Part shown: positions 1 through 5,302 of the stretch, piece after piece
How the letters are laid out: every line of letters begins with the position of its first letter
Numbering within the stretch: position 1 is the first letter of the stretch
Source: Bacillota bacterium
GTDB lineage: Bacteria > Bacillota > Clostridia > Christensenellales > Aristaeellaceae
Direction: 5' to 3'
DNA length: 5,631 nucleotides
NCBI GenBank assembly: GCA_023435435.1
Contig: JAEYRW010000025.1
Coordinates: 1 to 5,631 of the forward strand
Translations under genes and position numbers: made by a program
Notes under the pieces: model-generated
What the model was told of the DNA's origin: nothing
The model's input: only the letters and a program-made list of their open reading frames with translations
The model's database searches: none

Positions 1-11
1 GGCCCTTTGCG

Positions 12-839
12 TCAGCGCTTTTCCATGGATTCGACGATTCGATAAAAACCGGGGATGAGGGAGACGGCGATGCAGGCGACCATGTCGGGCGCGAGATAGG
101 TGGCGTTGTAAACGATGGAGTAGATCCACACGTTCCCCTCCGCGTAGGCGGCGAAGAAGATGACGCCGGAGAGCACCGCCATCACGAACCGTCCGATGTA
201 ACCCAACGCGATGGCGACGGGGAGCTTCGCGATGTTGGGGATGGGAATGTACTTCACTGCGCCGCCCAGCGCCAGCGCGCCGAAGGCCATGGGGTAATCG
301 AGCAGCATCTGCGCCGGGTGGACGACGTACGCGCCCTGAAAGAGCTGGAGAAGGCCGTAGGCGAAGCCGATGACAAGTCCCCGCGCGGGGCCGAACGCCA
401 CCGTGTAGAGCATGATGGGCAGAAGCGACGCCGGGGTGACGGAGCCGCCCTGGGGCATGGTAAAAAGCTTGATGTAGGACAGGATGAAGGACATGGCCAC
501 CACCATGGCCGCATAGGCGATGTCCCGAGCCGTCCAGGCGAGCTTCTTTCCGGAGAAGTAGATGACCAGCAGCATGACGGCAAGAAGCCCGATGACGCAA
601 AGGGCGTAAACGCCCGCCGACAGGTCGATGTCAGCAAACACGGTGCCGGAGGCGTCCTTGAGCATGTAGAAATAGATGAGCACCGCGCCGATGAGAAGCA
701 CTTCGAGGGTGCCTGCGCCGATCAGGATCGGCTTTGCCCTGTCCTTCCGCGCGAGGGCCGCGATTCCCCCGCCCAGTGCCACGGCAAGCATGGCGATTGT
801 AAACCAGGTCAGTTCCGTGAATTTTCCGAACAGATCCAT
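12..839 (-). CDS. thiT: ThiT-type thiamine transporter substrate-binding (S) subunit, with N-terminal extension
   Basis: This 275-residue, very hydrophobic protein resembles ThiT (YuaJ), the membrane S-component that binds thiamine and works with the shared ECF energizing module (EcfA, EcfA', EcfT), none of which is encoded here. The family core starts near residue 105. It contains the run SYIKLFTMPQGGSVTPASLL (121-140), FGPARGLVIGFAYGLLQ (149-165), YVVHPAQMLLDYPMAFGALA (171-190) and a C-terminal aromatic stretch with W238, Y240, Y244 and N245; such His, Trp, Tyr and Asn residues form the thiamine pocket in the family. Residues 1-100 are unusual: they hold about three extra predicted membrane helices (near 12-30, 36-60 and 75-96), whereas typical ThiT proteins are about 180-200 residues with six helices. 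The ATG at 839 is preceded by GGAGGT (853-848) at 8 bases. The TPP riboswitch just upstream independently supports thiamine as the substrate. The function is a confident family call; the role of the extension is unknown. Confidence 0.93.
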   Translation of the reverse strand: MDLFGKFTELTWFTIAMLAVALGGGIAALARKDRAKPILIGAGTLEVLLIGAVLIYFYMLKDASGTVFADIDLSAGVYALCVIGLLAVMLLVIYFSGKKLAWTARDIAYAAMVVAMSFILSYIKLFTMPQGGSVTPASLLPIMLYTVAFGPARGLVIGFAYGLLQLFQGAYVVHPAQMLLDYPMAFGALALGGAVKYIPIPNIAKLPVAIALGYIGRFVMAVLSGVIFFAAYAEGNVWIYSIVYNATYLAPDMVACIAVSLIPGFYRIVESMEKR

Positions 840-847
840 TCTTTTCT

Positions 848-853
848 ACCTCC
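848..853 (-). promoter_or_regulatory. Ribosome binding site of thiT
   Basis: GGAGGT on the minus strand lies 8 bases before the ATG at 839. It is a strong Shine-Dalgarno match and fixes the thiT start. It lies downstream of the terminator hairpin, so it is present only on transcripts that read through the switch. Confidence 0.85.
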
Positions 854-860
854 GGACATC

Positions 861-891
861 AAAATGCGTGCGTCCGGAAGCGGACGCACGC
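861..891 (-). terminator. Conditional intrinsic terminator of the thiT TPP riboswitch
   Basis: On the minus strand there is a perfect 11-bp hairpin, GCGTGCGTCCG pairing with CGGACGCACGC (positions 891-881 and 876-866), closing a CTTC loop (880-877) and followed by ATTTT (865-861). The stem is strong but the U-tract is short, so termination may be only partial. The hairpin lies between the TPP aptamer and the thiT ribosome binding site. Its top strand TCCGCTTCC (884-876) is exactly complementary to GGAAGCGGA (917-909) at the 3' end of the aptamer, so this hairpin and an antiterminator exclude each other. Confidence 0.8.
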
Positions 892-909
892 AAACAATGT
901 CGCGGCTTT

Positions 910-991
910 CCGCTTCCCTACGGTGGGATTACCCACATCAGGTTCGAGGGGACCGGGCTTTCGCCCATCTCAGCTTGCGCGCCCCCAGCGG
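910..991 (-). promoter_or_regulatory. TPP (thiamine pyrophosphate) riboswitch aptamer
   Basis: Read on the minus strand, the region has the conserved THI-box elements in order: GGGGGCGC (986-979), GCTGAGA (974-968), a GGGC-GAAA-GCCC hairpin P3 arm (966-955), ACCTGAT (943-937), the GTGGG-TAAT-CCCAC hairpin (936-923) and CGTAGGGAA (922-914). P1 is closed by CCGCT (991-987) with AGCGG (914-910). The class binds thiamine pyrophosphate. Here it sits between aspS and thiT and is followed by a hairpin with a T-tract, so the expected output is transcription termination when TPP is abundant. The match to the class is very clear. Confidence 0.96.
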
Positions 992-1002
992 TTACATTTG
1001 AC

Positions 1003-1008
1003 AGTATA
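1003..1008 (-). promoter_or_regulatory. Possible -10 element of a thiT promoter
   Basis: TATACT on the minus strand matches the sigma-A -10 consensus TATAAT at five of six bases. It would start transcription near 996, about 5 bases before the first base of riboswitch P1, which is the spacing one would want. The -35 region is poor (CGAACA, 1032-1027, spacer 18), and it lies over the aspS stop codon region. No terminator is visible between aspS and this site, so thiT may also receive read-through from aspS. Confidence 0.45.
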
Positions 1009-1019
1009 CAGACAATTTG

Positions 1020-2801
1020 TTAACTGTGTTCGGTCTCGATCTTTATTTTTAAGATTTCGAGTTGGTCGGGCCGCACGTCGGCGGGGGTATCCATCATCAG
1101 GCAGTTGGCCCCCTGGGCCTTGGGGAAGGCGATGACGTCGCGCAGGCTGTCCGCGTGGGAGAGGATCATCACCAGCCGGTCGATGCCGAAGGCGAATCCG
1201 CCGTGGGGCGGCGCGCCGAACCGGAACGCGTCCAGCAAAAACCCGAAGCGGTGCTTCGCCTCCGCGTCCGTGAGTCCGATCATCTCGAACATCTTGGCCT
1301 GGGTGTCCGCCCGGTGGATGCGGATGGAGCCGGAGCCCATCTCGATGCCGTTCATGACCAGATCGTACGCCCGGGCGCGCACCCTGTCCATTTCGCCGTC
1401 CAGATATTTTTCATCCTCGGGCATCCAGCTGGTGAAGGGATGGTGCATGGCGACGTAGCGGTTTTCCTCCTCGCTGAACTCGAACAGCGGGAACTCCGTC
1501 ACCCAGAACAGATTGTACTTTTCCTCGTCGATCATCCCGCGCCGCCGTGCGATTTCGCAGCGCAGCGCGCCCAGCGCCTGGAGTGTCACGGGCTTTTTGT
1601 CCGCCACAAAGAACAGGATGTCACCCGGCTGGGCGGAGAACGCCGCCTTGAGCGCGTCCGCGAACGCGGGGGTCATGAACTTATTGAACGAGCTTTTGCA
1701 GCTGCCGTCTTCGTTGACGCTCAAGTGCGCCAAGCCCTTGGCGCGGTAGGTCTTTACGTATTCCACCAGGGAATCCGTCTGCTTGCGCGTCATGTCCGCG
1801 CCGCCGGGCACGCGAATGCCGCGCACGCTGCCGCCCTCCGCCGCGGTTCCTTCGAACACCGGGAATCCGCAGCCTTCGCAAAGGGCGGTCACGTCCACGA
1901 GCTTCATCTCAAAGCGCGTGTCCGGCTTGTCGGAGCCGTAATTCTCCATGGCGTCGCGCCAGGTCATGCGGGGGAGGGGGAGGGAGAGCTCCATGCCCAT
2001 GACCTCCCGGAACACCGCCGCGAACGCGCCCTCGATGACCGCCTGGATCATGCTTTCGTCGATGAAGGACATTTCCACGTCCAGCTGGGTGAATTCCGGC
2101 TGACGGTCTGCGCGGCTGTCCTCGTCCCGGAAGCAGCGCGCCACCTGGAAGTACTTGTCGAAGCCCGCCAGCATCAGAAGCTGCTTGTAGATCTGGGGCG
2201 ACTGGGGGAGGGCGTAGAATTCGCCCGGGTGAAGCCGCGAGGGCACCAGGAAATCCCGCGCGCCCTCGGGTGTGGATTTGGTGAGCATGGGGGTCTCGAC
2301 CTCGGTAAAGCCTTCGCCGTCCATGTAGCCGCGGATGGCGTGCAAAACCTTCGAGCGCATGCGCAGTTTTTCCTGCATGGTAGACTTGCGCAGGTCGAGA
2401 TAGCGGTACTTGAGCCGCACCAGCTCGTTTTCGTCCGCCTTGTCGTCGATGTAGATGGGCGGCGTGTCGGATTTGTTTAAAAGCGCCGCGTCCTTCACGA
2501 ACACCTCGATGGCGCCGGTCTTCATTTCGCGGTTCACGGCCGATTCGCCCCGCGCGCGCACCTCGCCCACCACCGTCACCACATACTCGCTGCGCAGCGA
2601 TTGGCCCAGCTTAAAGATCTCGTTTCCGCACACGTCCGCGTCAAACACCAGCTGAATGAGCCCTTCGCGGTCGCGCAGCCACGCGAACGCCACGCCGCCC
2701 AGATCCCGGGTGCGCTGAATCCAGCCCGAGAGGTGAACGGTTTTGCCGACGTCGCCTTCCGTCAGGGTTCCGCAGTAATGGTCCCGCTTAAAGTCGAGCA
2801 T
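1020..2801 (-). CDS. aspS: Aspartate--tRNA ligase (AspRS), bacterial type
   Basis: This 593-residue class II aminoacyl-tRNA synthetase charges tRNA-Asp with aspartate in the cytoplasm; the length is normal for bacterial AspRS. In order it has an N-terminal OB-fold anticodon-binding domain (about 8-105, with YCGTL and GWIQRTRDLGG), the catalytic core starting with motif 1 (near 164-187, GFTEVETPMLTKSTPEGARD), QSPQ (200-203), motif 2 (224-246, FRDEDSRADRQPEFTQLDVE), the inserted GAD domain typical of bacteria (about 290-420), and motif 3 (534-547, GGFAFGIDRLVMIL). Leu34 follows RxRD at the position where discriminating enzymes such as E. coli AspRS carry Leu and known non-discriminating enzymes carry His, so this enzyme probably does not mischarge tRNA-Asn. 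The frame is open further upstream into hisS, but the ATG at 2801 is chosen because the conserved N-terminus begins there and GGAGG lies 9 bases ahead. It is the second gene of the hisS-aspS operon and should be controlled by the T-box leader. Confidence 0.98.
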   Translation of the reverse strand: MLDFKRDHYCGTLTEGDVGKTVHLSGWIQRTRDLGGVAFAWLRDREGLIQLVFDADVCGNEIFKLGQSLRSEYVVTVVGEVRARGESAVNREMKTGAIEVFVKDAALLNKSDTPPIYIDDKADENELVRLKYRYLDLRKSTMQEKLRMRSKVLHAIRGYMDGEGFTEVETPMLTKSTPEGARDFLVPSRLHPGEFYALPQSPQIYKQLLMLAGFDKYFQVARCFRDEDSRADRQPEFTQLDVEMSFIDESMIQAVIEGAFAAVFREVMGMELSLPLPRMTWRDAMENYGSDKPDTRFEMKLVDVTALCEGCGFPVFEGTAAEGGSVRGIRVPGGADMTRKQTDSLVEYVKTYRAKGLAHLSVNEDGSCKSSFNKFMTPAFADALKAAFSAQPGDILFFVADKKPVTLQALGALRCEIARRRGMIDEEKYNLFWVTEFPLFEFSEEENRYVAMHHPFTSWMPEDEKYLDGEMDRVRARAYDLVMNGIEMGSGSIRIHRADTQAKMFEMIGLTDAEAKHRFGFLLDAFRFGAPPHGGFAFGIDRLVMILSHADSLRDVIAFPKAQGANCLMMDTPADVRPDQLEILKIKIETEHS

Positions 2802-2803
2802 GT

Positions 2804-4063
2804 CTATTTGCCTCCAATGACGCGGACAATTTCGCCCCGCGCGATTTCCTCTTCGGTGCTCTTTTCCATGTCGCGCATCTTCACGACGCCCTTTTCGAGC
2901 TCGTCCCCCGCGATGACGATCACCTTTTTCGCGCCGATCTTGTCGGCGTACTTGAACTGCGCCTTCATGCTGCGGGCGGCGTGGTCCATGTCGGCGTGCA
3001 CGCCGGAAAGCCGGAGCGCCCGGACCAGCTTCACGCCCTCGAGCCGGGCCGCGTCGCCCAGCGTCACCACGAACGCTTCGCATTGATCCTCCGCGATCGG
3101 CGCGACGCCGCGCATGTCCTGCACCATGATGATGCGCTCAATGCCCATGCCGAAGCCCATGCCCGGGGTCGCCGGGCCGTCCAGCTCCTCGATGAGCCCG
3201 TCATAGCGACCGCCGCCGCACACGGTCAGTTCGCCCGTGGGCGTTTCGGTGATGATCTCAAAAACCGTCTTTGTGTAATAGTCAAGCCCGCGCACGATGC
3301 GGGGATCGACGGTGTAGGAAAGCCCCTCGGCGGCGAGATATTCCTTCAGCTTCTCAAAGTGCGTCCTGCACTCGTCGCACAGCATGTCGAGCATGGTGGG
3401 CGCGCCCTGGGTGAGCCGCTTGCAGCTTTCCACCTTGCAGTCGAGGATGCGCAGGGGGTTCCTGTCGTAGCGGCCCCGGCACGTCTCGCACAGATCGGGC
3501 AGCATCGGCCGCAGGAATTCCTTCAGCGTCTCCTGATATTTCGCGCGGCAGACCGGGCAGCCGATGGAATTGATGGAGAGCTTGAGGTCCCCGATGCCGC
3601 AGCCCTCGAGCACGTCGGTCGCCAGTCGGATGACCTCCGCGTCGCAGCTCGCGTCCTTGGCGCCGAACACCTCCACGCCGAACTGGTGGTGCTCCCGGAA
3701 CCGGCCCGCCTGGGGCTTTTCATAACGGAACACGGGGCAGGAGATGTAGCACATCTTGACGGGCAGAGGATCCGCGTACATGTGCGCCTCGATAAAAGCA
3801 CGGGCCGCGCCCGCGGTGCCCTCGGGCTTTAAGGTAATGGAGCGGTCGCCCTTGTCGAGGAAGGTGTACATTTCCTTCTGCACGACGTCGGTGGTGTCGC
3901 CCACGCCGCGCTGGAACAGCTCCGTATGCTCGAACATCGGGGTGCGGATCTCGCGATAGCCCGCCAGATCGCAGGTTTTGCGGATGACGTCCTCGATGGA
4001 GTGCCACCTGTGCGCGTCGCGCGGCAGCATGTCTTGCGTGCCCTTGGGCGCCTGTGTGAGCAT
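2804..4063 (-). CDS. hisS: Histidine--tRNA ligase (HisRS)
   Basis: This 419-residue class II synthetase charges tRNA-His with histidine; the length is normal. Visible motifs are the N-terminal PKGTQDMLP (6-14), motif 1 region GYREIRTPMFEHTELF (35-50), LKPEGTA (78-84), motif 2 FRYEKPQAGRFREHHQFGVE (112-131), the HisRS signatures RGLDYYT (258-264) and CGGGRYD (282-288), and motif 3 GMGFGMGIER (301-310). The C-terminal 90 residues form the anticodon-binding domain. Between motif 2 and RGLDYYT the insertion carries four cysteine pairs (C169/C172, C192/C195, C209/C214, C229/C232) that look able to bind zinc; this is an inference. The frame continues upstream, but the ATG at 4063 is preferred because the family N-terminus starts there and AAGGAG precedes it; the upstream part is the T-box leader. 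The stop is 2 bases before aspS, so the two form an operon. Confidence 0.98.
   Translation of the reverse strand: MLTQAPKGTQDMLPRDAHRWHSIEDVIRKTCDLAGYREIRTPMFEHTELFQRGVGDTTDVVQKEMYTFLDKGDRSITLKPEGTAGAARAFIEAHMYADPLPVKMCYISCPVFRYEKPQAGRFREHHQFGVEVFGAKDASCDAEVIRLATDVLEGCGIGDLKLSINSIGCPVCRAKYQETLKEFLRPMLPDLCETCRGRYDRNPLRILDCKVESCKRLTQGAPTMLDMLCDECRTHFEKLKEYLAAEGLSYTVDPRIVRGLDYYTKTVFEIITETPTGELTVCGGGRYDGLIEELDGPATPGMGFGMGIERIIMVQDMRGVAPIAEDQCEAFVVTLGDAARLEGVKLVRALRLSGVHADMDHAARSMKAQFKYADKIGAKKVIVIAGDELEKGVVKMRDMEKSTEEEIARGEIVRVIGGK
2811..2815 (-). promoter_or_regulatory. Ribosome binding site of aspS inside the end of hisS
   Basis: GGAGG on the minus strand overlaps the codons for the last glycines of HisRS and lies 9 bases before the aspS ATG (2801). 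It selects that start over the longer open frame and suggests that translation of aspS is coupled to that of hisS. Confidence 0.85.
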
Positions 4064-4072
4064 TTTGGTTCT

Positions 4073-4078
4073 CTCCTT
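4073..4078 (-). promoter_or_regulatory. Ribosome binding site of hisS
   Basis: AAGGAG on the minus strand lies 9 bases before the hisS ATG and just downstream of the T-box terminator. It rules out the longer in-frame starts, which would fall inside the leader RNA. Confidence 0.85.
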
Positions 4079-4096
4079 TCCGTTTGGGAACATTAT

Positions 4097-4129
4097 AAAA
4101 ACGCCTCCGTCCCCCTGTAGGGGCGAAGG
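4097..4129 (-). terminator. T-box leader terminator
   Basis: On the minus strand CCTTCGCCCCT (4129-4119) pairs with GGGGGACGGAGG (4115-4104) with one bulged A and a short loop, followed by CG and TTTTT (4101-4097). It shares the CGCCCCT segment (4125-4119) with the T-box antiterminator, so the two structures are mutually exclusive, as expected for this class. Confidence 0.88.
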
Positions 4130-4321
4130 ATTCGCGGTGCCACCCTGCTTGCGCCGATGGCGCATCTCAATTGCCTGTATCGCGGGCCGCGCCGCATGGC
4201 GGAGGTTCCGGGCCTGTCGTTCGCCGTAATCCCGCGCGGGCGCTTTCAGCCGGGGCGCCCTTCTCTTGTGCGCGGGCGATTGCGGGTACTCCACCCTTCA
4301 TCACCCTTGACGTTTTGTATT
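4097..4321 (-). promoter_or_regulatory. T-box riboswitch leader of hisS-aspS, apparently tRNA-Asp type
   Basis: The leader has the class hallmark AGGGTGGCACCGCG (4146-4133). Its antiterminator can form from AGGG (4146-4143) with CCCT (4122-4119) and GCG (4135-4133) with CGC (4125-4123), leaving the bulge TGGCACC for the tRNA acceptor end. Stem I is recognisable: a GATGA element near the base (about 4303-4299), GAGTA on the 5' side of the specifier loop (4291-4287), the helix CCGCAATC (4285-4278) with GATTACGG (4231-4224), an AGAGA element (about 4266-4262) and a distal hairpin GGGCGC/GCGCCC. A stem III hairpin TGCGCC-ATC-GGCGCA lies at 4164-4150. The 3' side of the specifier loop reads GAAC-GAC-A, making GAC (4218-4216, Asp) the likely specifier. 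T-box RNAs bind uncharged tRNA and then permit read-through. The T-box call is near certain; the specifier assignment is less so. Confidence 0.94.
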
Positions 4322-4327
4322 GCAAGA

Positions 4328-4357
4328 ATTATATGCCATGATATCCCGCACTGTCAA
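4328..4357 (-). promoter_or_regulatory. Sigma-A type promoter of the hisS-aspS operon
   Basis: The minus strand carries TTGACA (4357-4352), an 18-base spacer and TATAAT (4333-4328). Both hexamers match the housekeeping consensus exactly, and the spacer is one base longer than the optimum. Transcription should start near 4321, immediately before the T-box stem I. The strong promoter fits a gene controlled mainly by attenuation. The -35 lies only 16 bases past the yitT stop. Confidence 0.92.
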
Positions 4358-4373
4358 GTTAACATTTCCGCCG

Positions 4374-5234
4374 TCAGCCGCTCTTGCCGGTGCGCATGTC
4401 CTTAAAGCCCTCGCCCAGCACCTCGTGGGCGTTGATGGCGATCATGAACGCACGGGGATCGCTCATCATCACGATCCTGCGCAGCTGAATGGTCTCGAAG
4501 CGGCTGACGACGCACAGGAGTACCTCGCGACCCTCGCCGCTGTACAGTCCGCGTCCGTTGAGCGCCGTCACGCCGCGCTCCATTTCCGAAAGGATGCGCT
4601 TTCCGATCTGCGCGGATTCCTTCGAAACGATGAGGAACGCCGTCGCCCGGTTGAGGCCGTCGAGCACGAAATCCACCGTGTAGTTCATGATGGAGACCGC
4701 GATGAGCGCGTACATGGCCAGCACCGGGGAAAACACAAACGCCGACGCGAACACCACCAAAGCGTCCACCCCGAACATGATGACGCCCACCTTGATGGCC
4801 GGAACCTTCGAGTGGATCAGCGCCGCCAACATGTCCGAACCGCCCGTGGTGGCGCTGCCGCGCAGGATGAGCCCGAACCCCGCGCCGCCCATCACGCCGC
4901 CGAAGATGGCGGACAAAAGCGGATCGTCGGTGAGCGCCGCAACCGGCAGATAGTCGATGAGCAGCGACAGCGCCGCCGACGCGGCCAGGGATTTCACCCC
5001 AAACTTGATGCCCAGATGGCGCATTGAGACGGCGAAGAGCGGCACGTTCAAAATCAGCGCCACCGTACCGACCTTGACGCCGATCAGCGCGTGGAGCAGC
5101 TGGCCGATGCCCGTAAAGCCGCCGGGCGCGACCTCATTGGGGACCAAAAACATCCGGTACGCCAAGGAGCATACCAGAAGCCCAACGGCGATGTACGCCG
5201 CGTTTTTTACTGACTCCATCCGCCTTGAACGCAT
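4374..5234 (-). CDS. YitT family membrane protein (DUF161 plus C-terminal DUF2179)
   Basis: This 286-residue protein matches the YitT family of Gram-positive membrane proteins, whose molecular function is not established. Family marks are the first membrane helix (about 11-31) followed by VPNEVAPGGFTGIGQLL (31-47), further hydrophobic segments near 56-70, 82-100, 105-125, 147-168 and 170-190, the GGSDMLAALI motif (131-140) between membrane segments, and a soluble C-terminal DUF2179-like domain (about 205-280) with RGVTALNGRGLYSG (220-233), REVLLCVVSR (236-245), and DPRAFMIAINAHEVLGEGF (259-277). The length is normal. The start at 5234 is chosen because GGAGG lies 6 bases ahead; a second ATG at 5219 lacks a good site. 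The gene is followed by the hisS promoter with no visible terminator, so its transcripts could run into the T-box leader. It is divergent from the Cys/Pro-rich gene. Confidence 0.92.
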   Translation of the reverse strand: MRSRRMESVKNAAYIAVGLLVCSLAYRMFLVPNEVAPGGFTGIGQLLHALIGVKVGTVALILNVPLFAVSMRHLGIKFGVKSLAASAALSLLIDYLPVAALTDDPLLSAIFGGVMGGAGFGLILRGSATTGGSDMLAALIHSKVPAIKVGVIMFGVDALVVFASAFVFSPVLAMYALIAVSIMNYTVDFVLDGLNRATAFLIVSKESAQIGKRILSEMERGVTALNGRGLYSGEGREVLLCVVSRFETIQLRRIVMMSDPRAFMIAINAHEVLGEGFKDMRTGKSG

Positions 5235-5240
5235 AATGAC

Positions 5241-5245
5241 CCTCC
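5241..5245 (-). promoter_or_regulatory. Ribosome binding site deciding the YitT start
   Basis: The minus strand reads GGAGG here, 6 bases before the ATG at 5234. The next ATG (5219) is preceded only by AAGGCGG directly abutting it, so 5234 is the better start. Confidence 0.7.
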
Positions 5246-5270
5246 CGCGCAGGCGCGCATAGCATGTATT

Positions 5271-5286
5271 GGCGGCAATCGCCGCT
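5271..5286 (+). other. Small hairpin in the leader of the Cys/Pro-rich gene
   Basis: GGCGGC-AATC-GCCGCT forms a six-pair stem (one G-U) with a four-base loop, directly ahead of the AAAGGA ribosome site. It has no T-tract in either direction, so it is not a terminator. It may stabilise the mRNA 5' end or be chance in GC-rich DNA. Confidence 0.35.
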
Positions 5287-5302
5287 GAAAGGATGATTCT
5301 TT

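Noticed and set aside
851..874. GTCCGGA beside the thiT ribosome site as a sequestering partner of the terminator arm
   Set aside because: GTCCGGA (857-851) could pair with TCCGGAC in the 3' arm of the terminator hairpin and mask the ribosome site. That would act when the terminator is open, against the expected logic of the switch, and the 11-bp hairpin would compete strongly.
318..1001. A 227-codon plus-strand open frame across thiT and its riboswitch
   Set aside because: It is antisense to thiT and runs through a clear TPP riboswitch; the product is highly charged with no family resemblance.
998..1026. Plus-strand promoter with TTGACA at 998-1003
   Set aside because: The -35 is exact, but 17 bases on there is only TAACTG, a poor -10, and transcription would run antisense into aspS. 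The match is better explained by the dyad in this AT-rich gap.
1062..2480. A 472-codon open frame on the plus strand, antisense to aspS
   Set aside because: It lies wholly opposite a certain aspS gene, its translation is rich in His, Arg, Val and Ala without any recognisable motif, and long antisense open frames are common opposite GC-rich genes. No ribosome site favours it.
2802..3083. N-terminal extension of AspRS by 94 residues into hisS
   Set aside because: The extension is the shifted reading of the hisS 3' end, rich in Arg and Gly. The conserved AspRS N-terminus and a good GGAGG both point to 2801.
4064..4294. N-terminal extension of HisRS by 77 residues
   Set aside because: This stretch is the T-box leader with its terminator; the family N-terminus begins at the ATG at 4063 behind AAGGAG.
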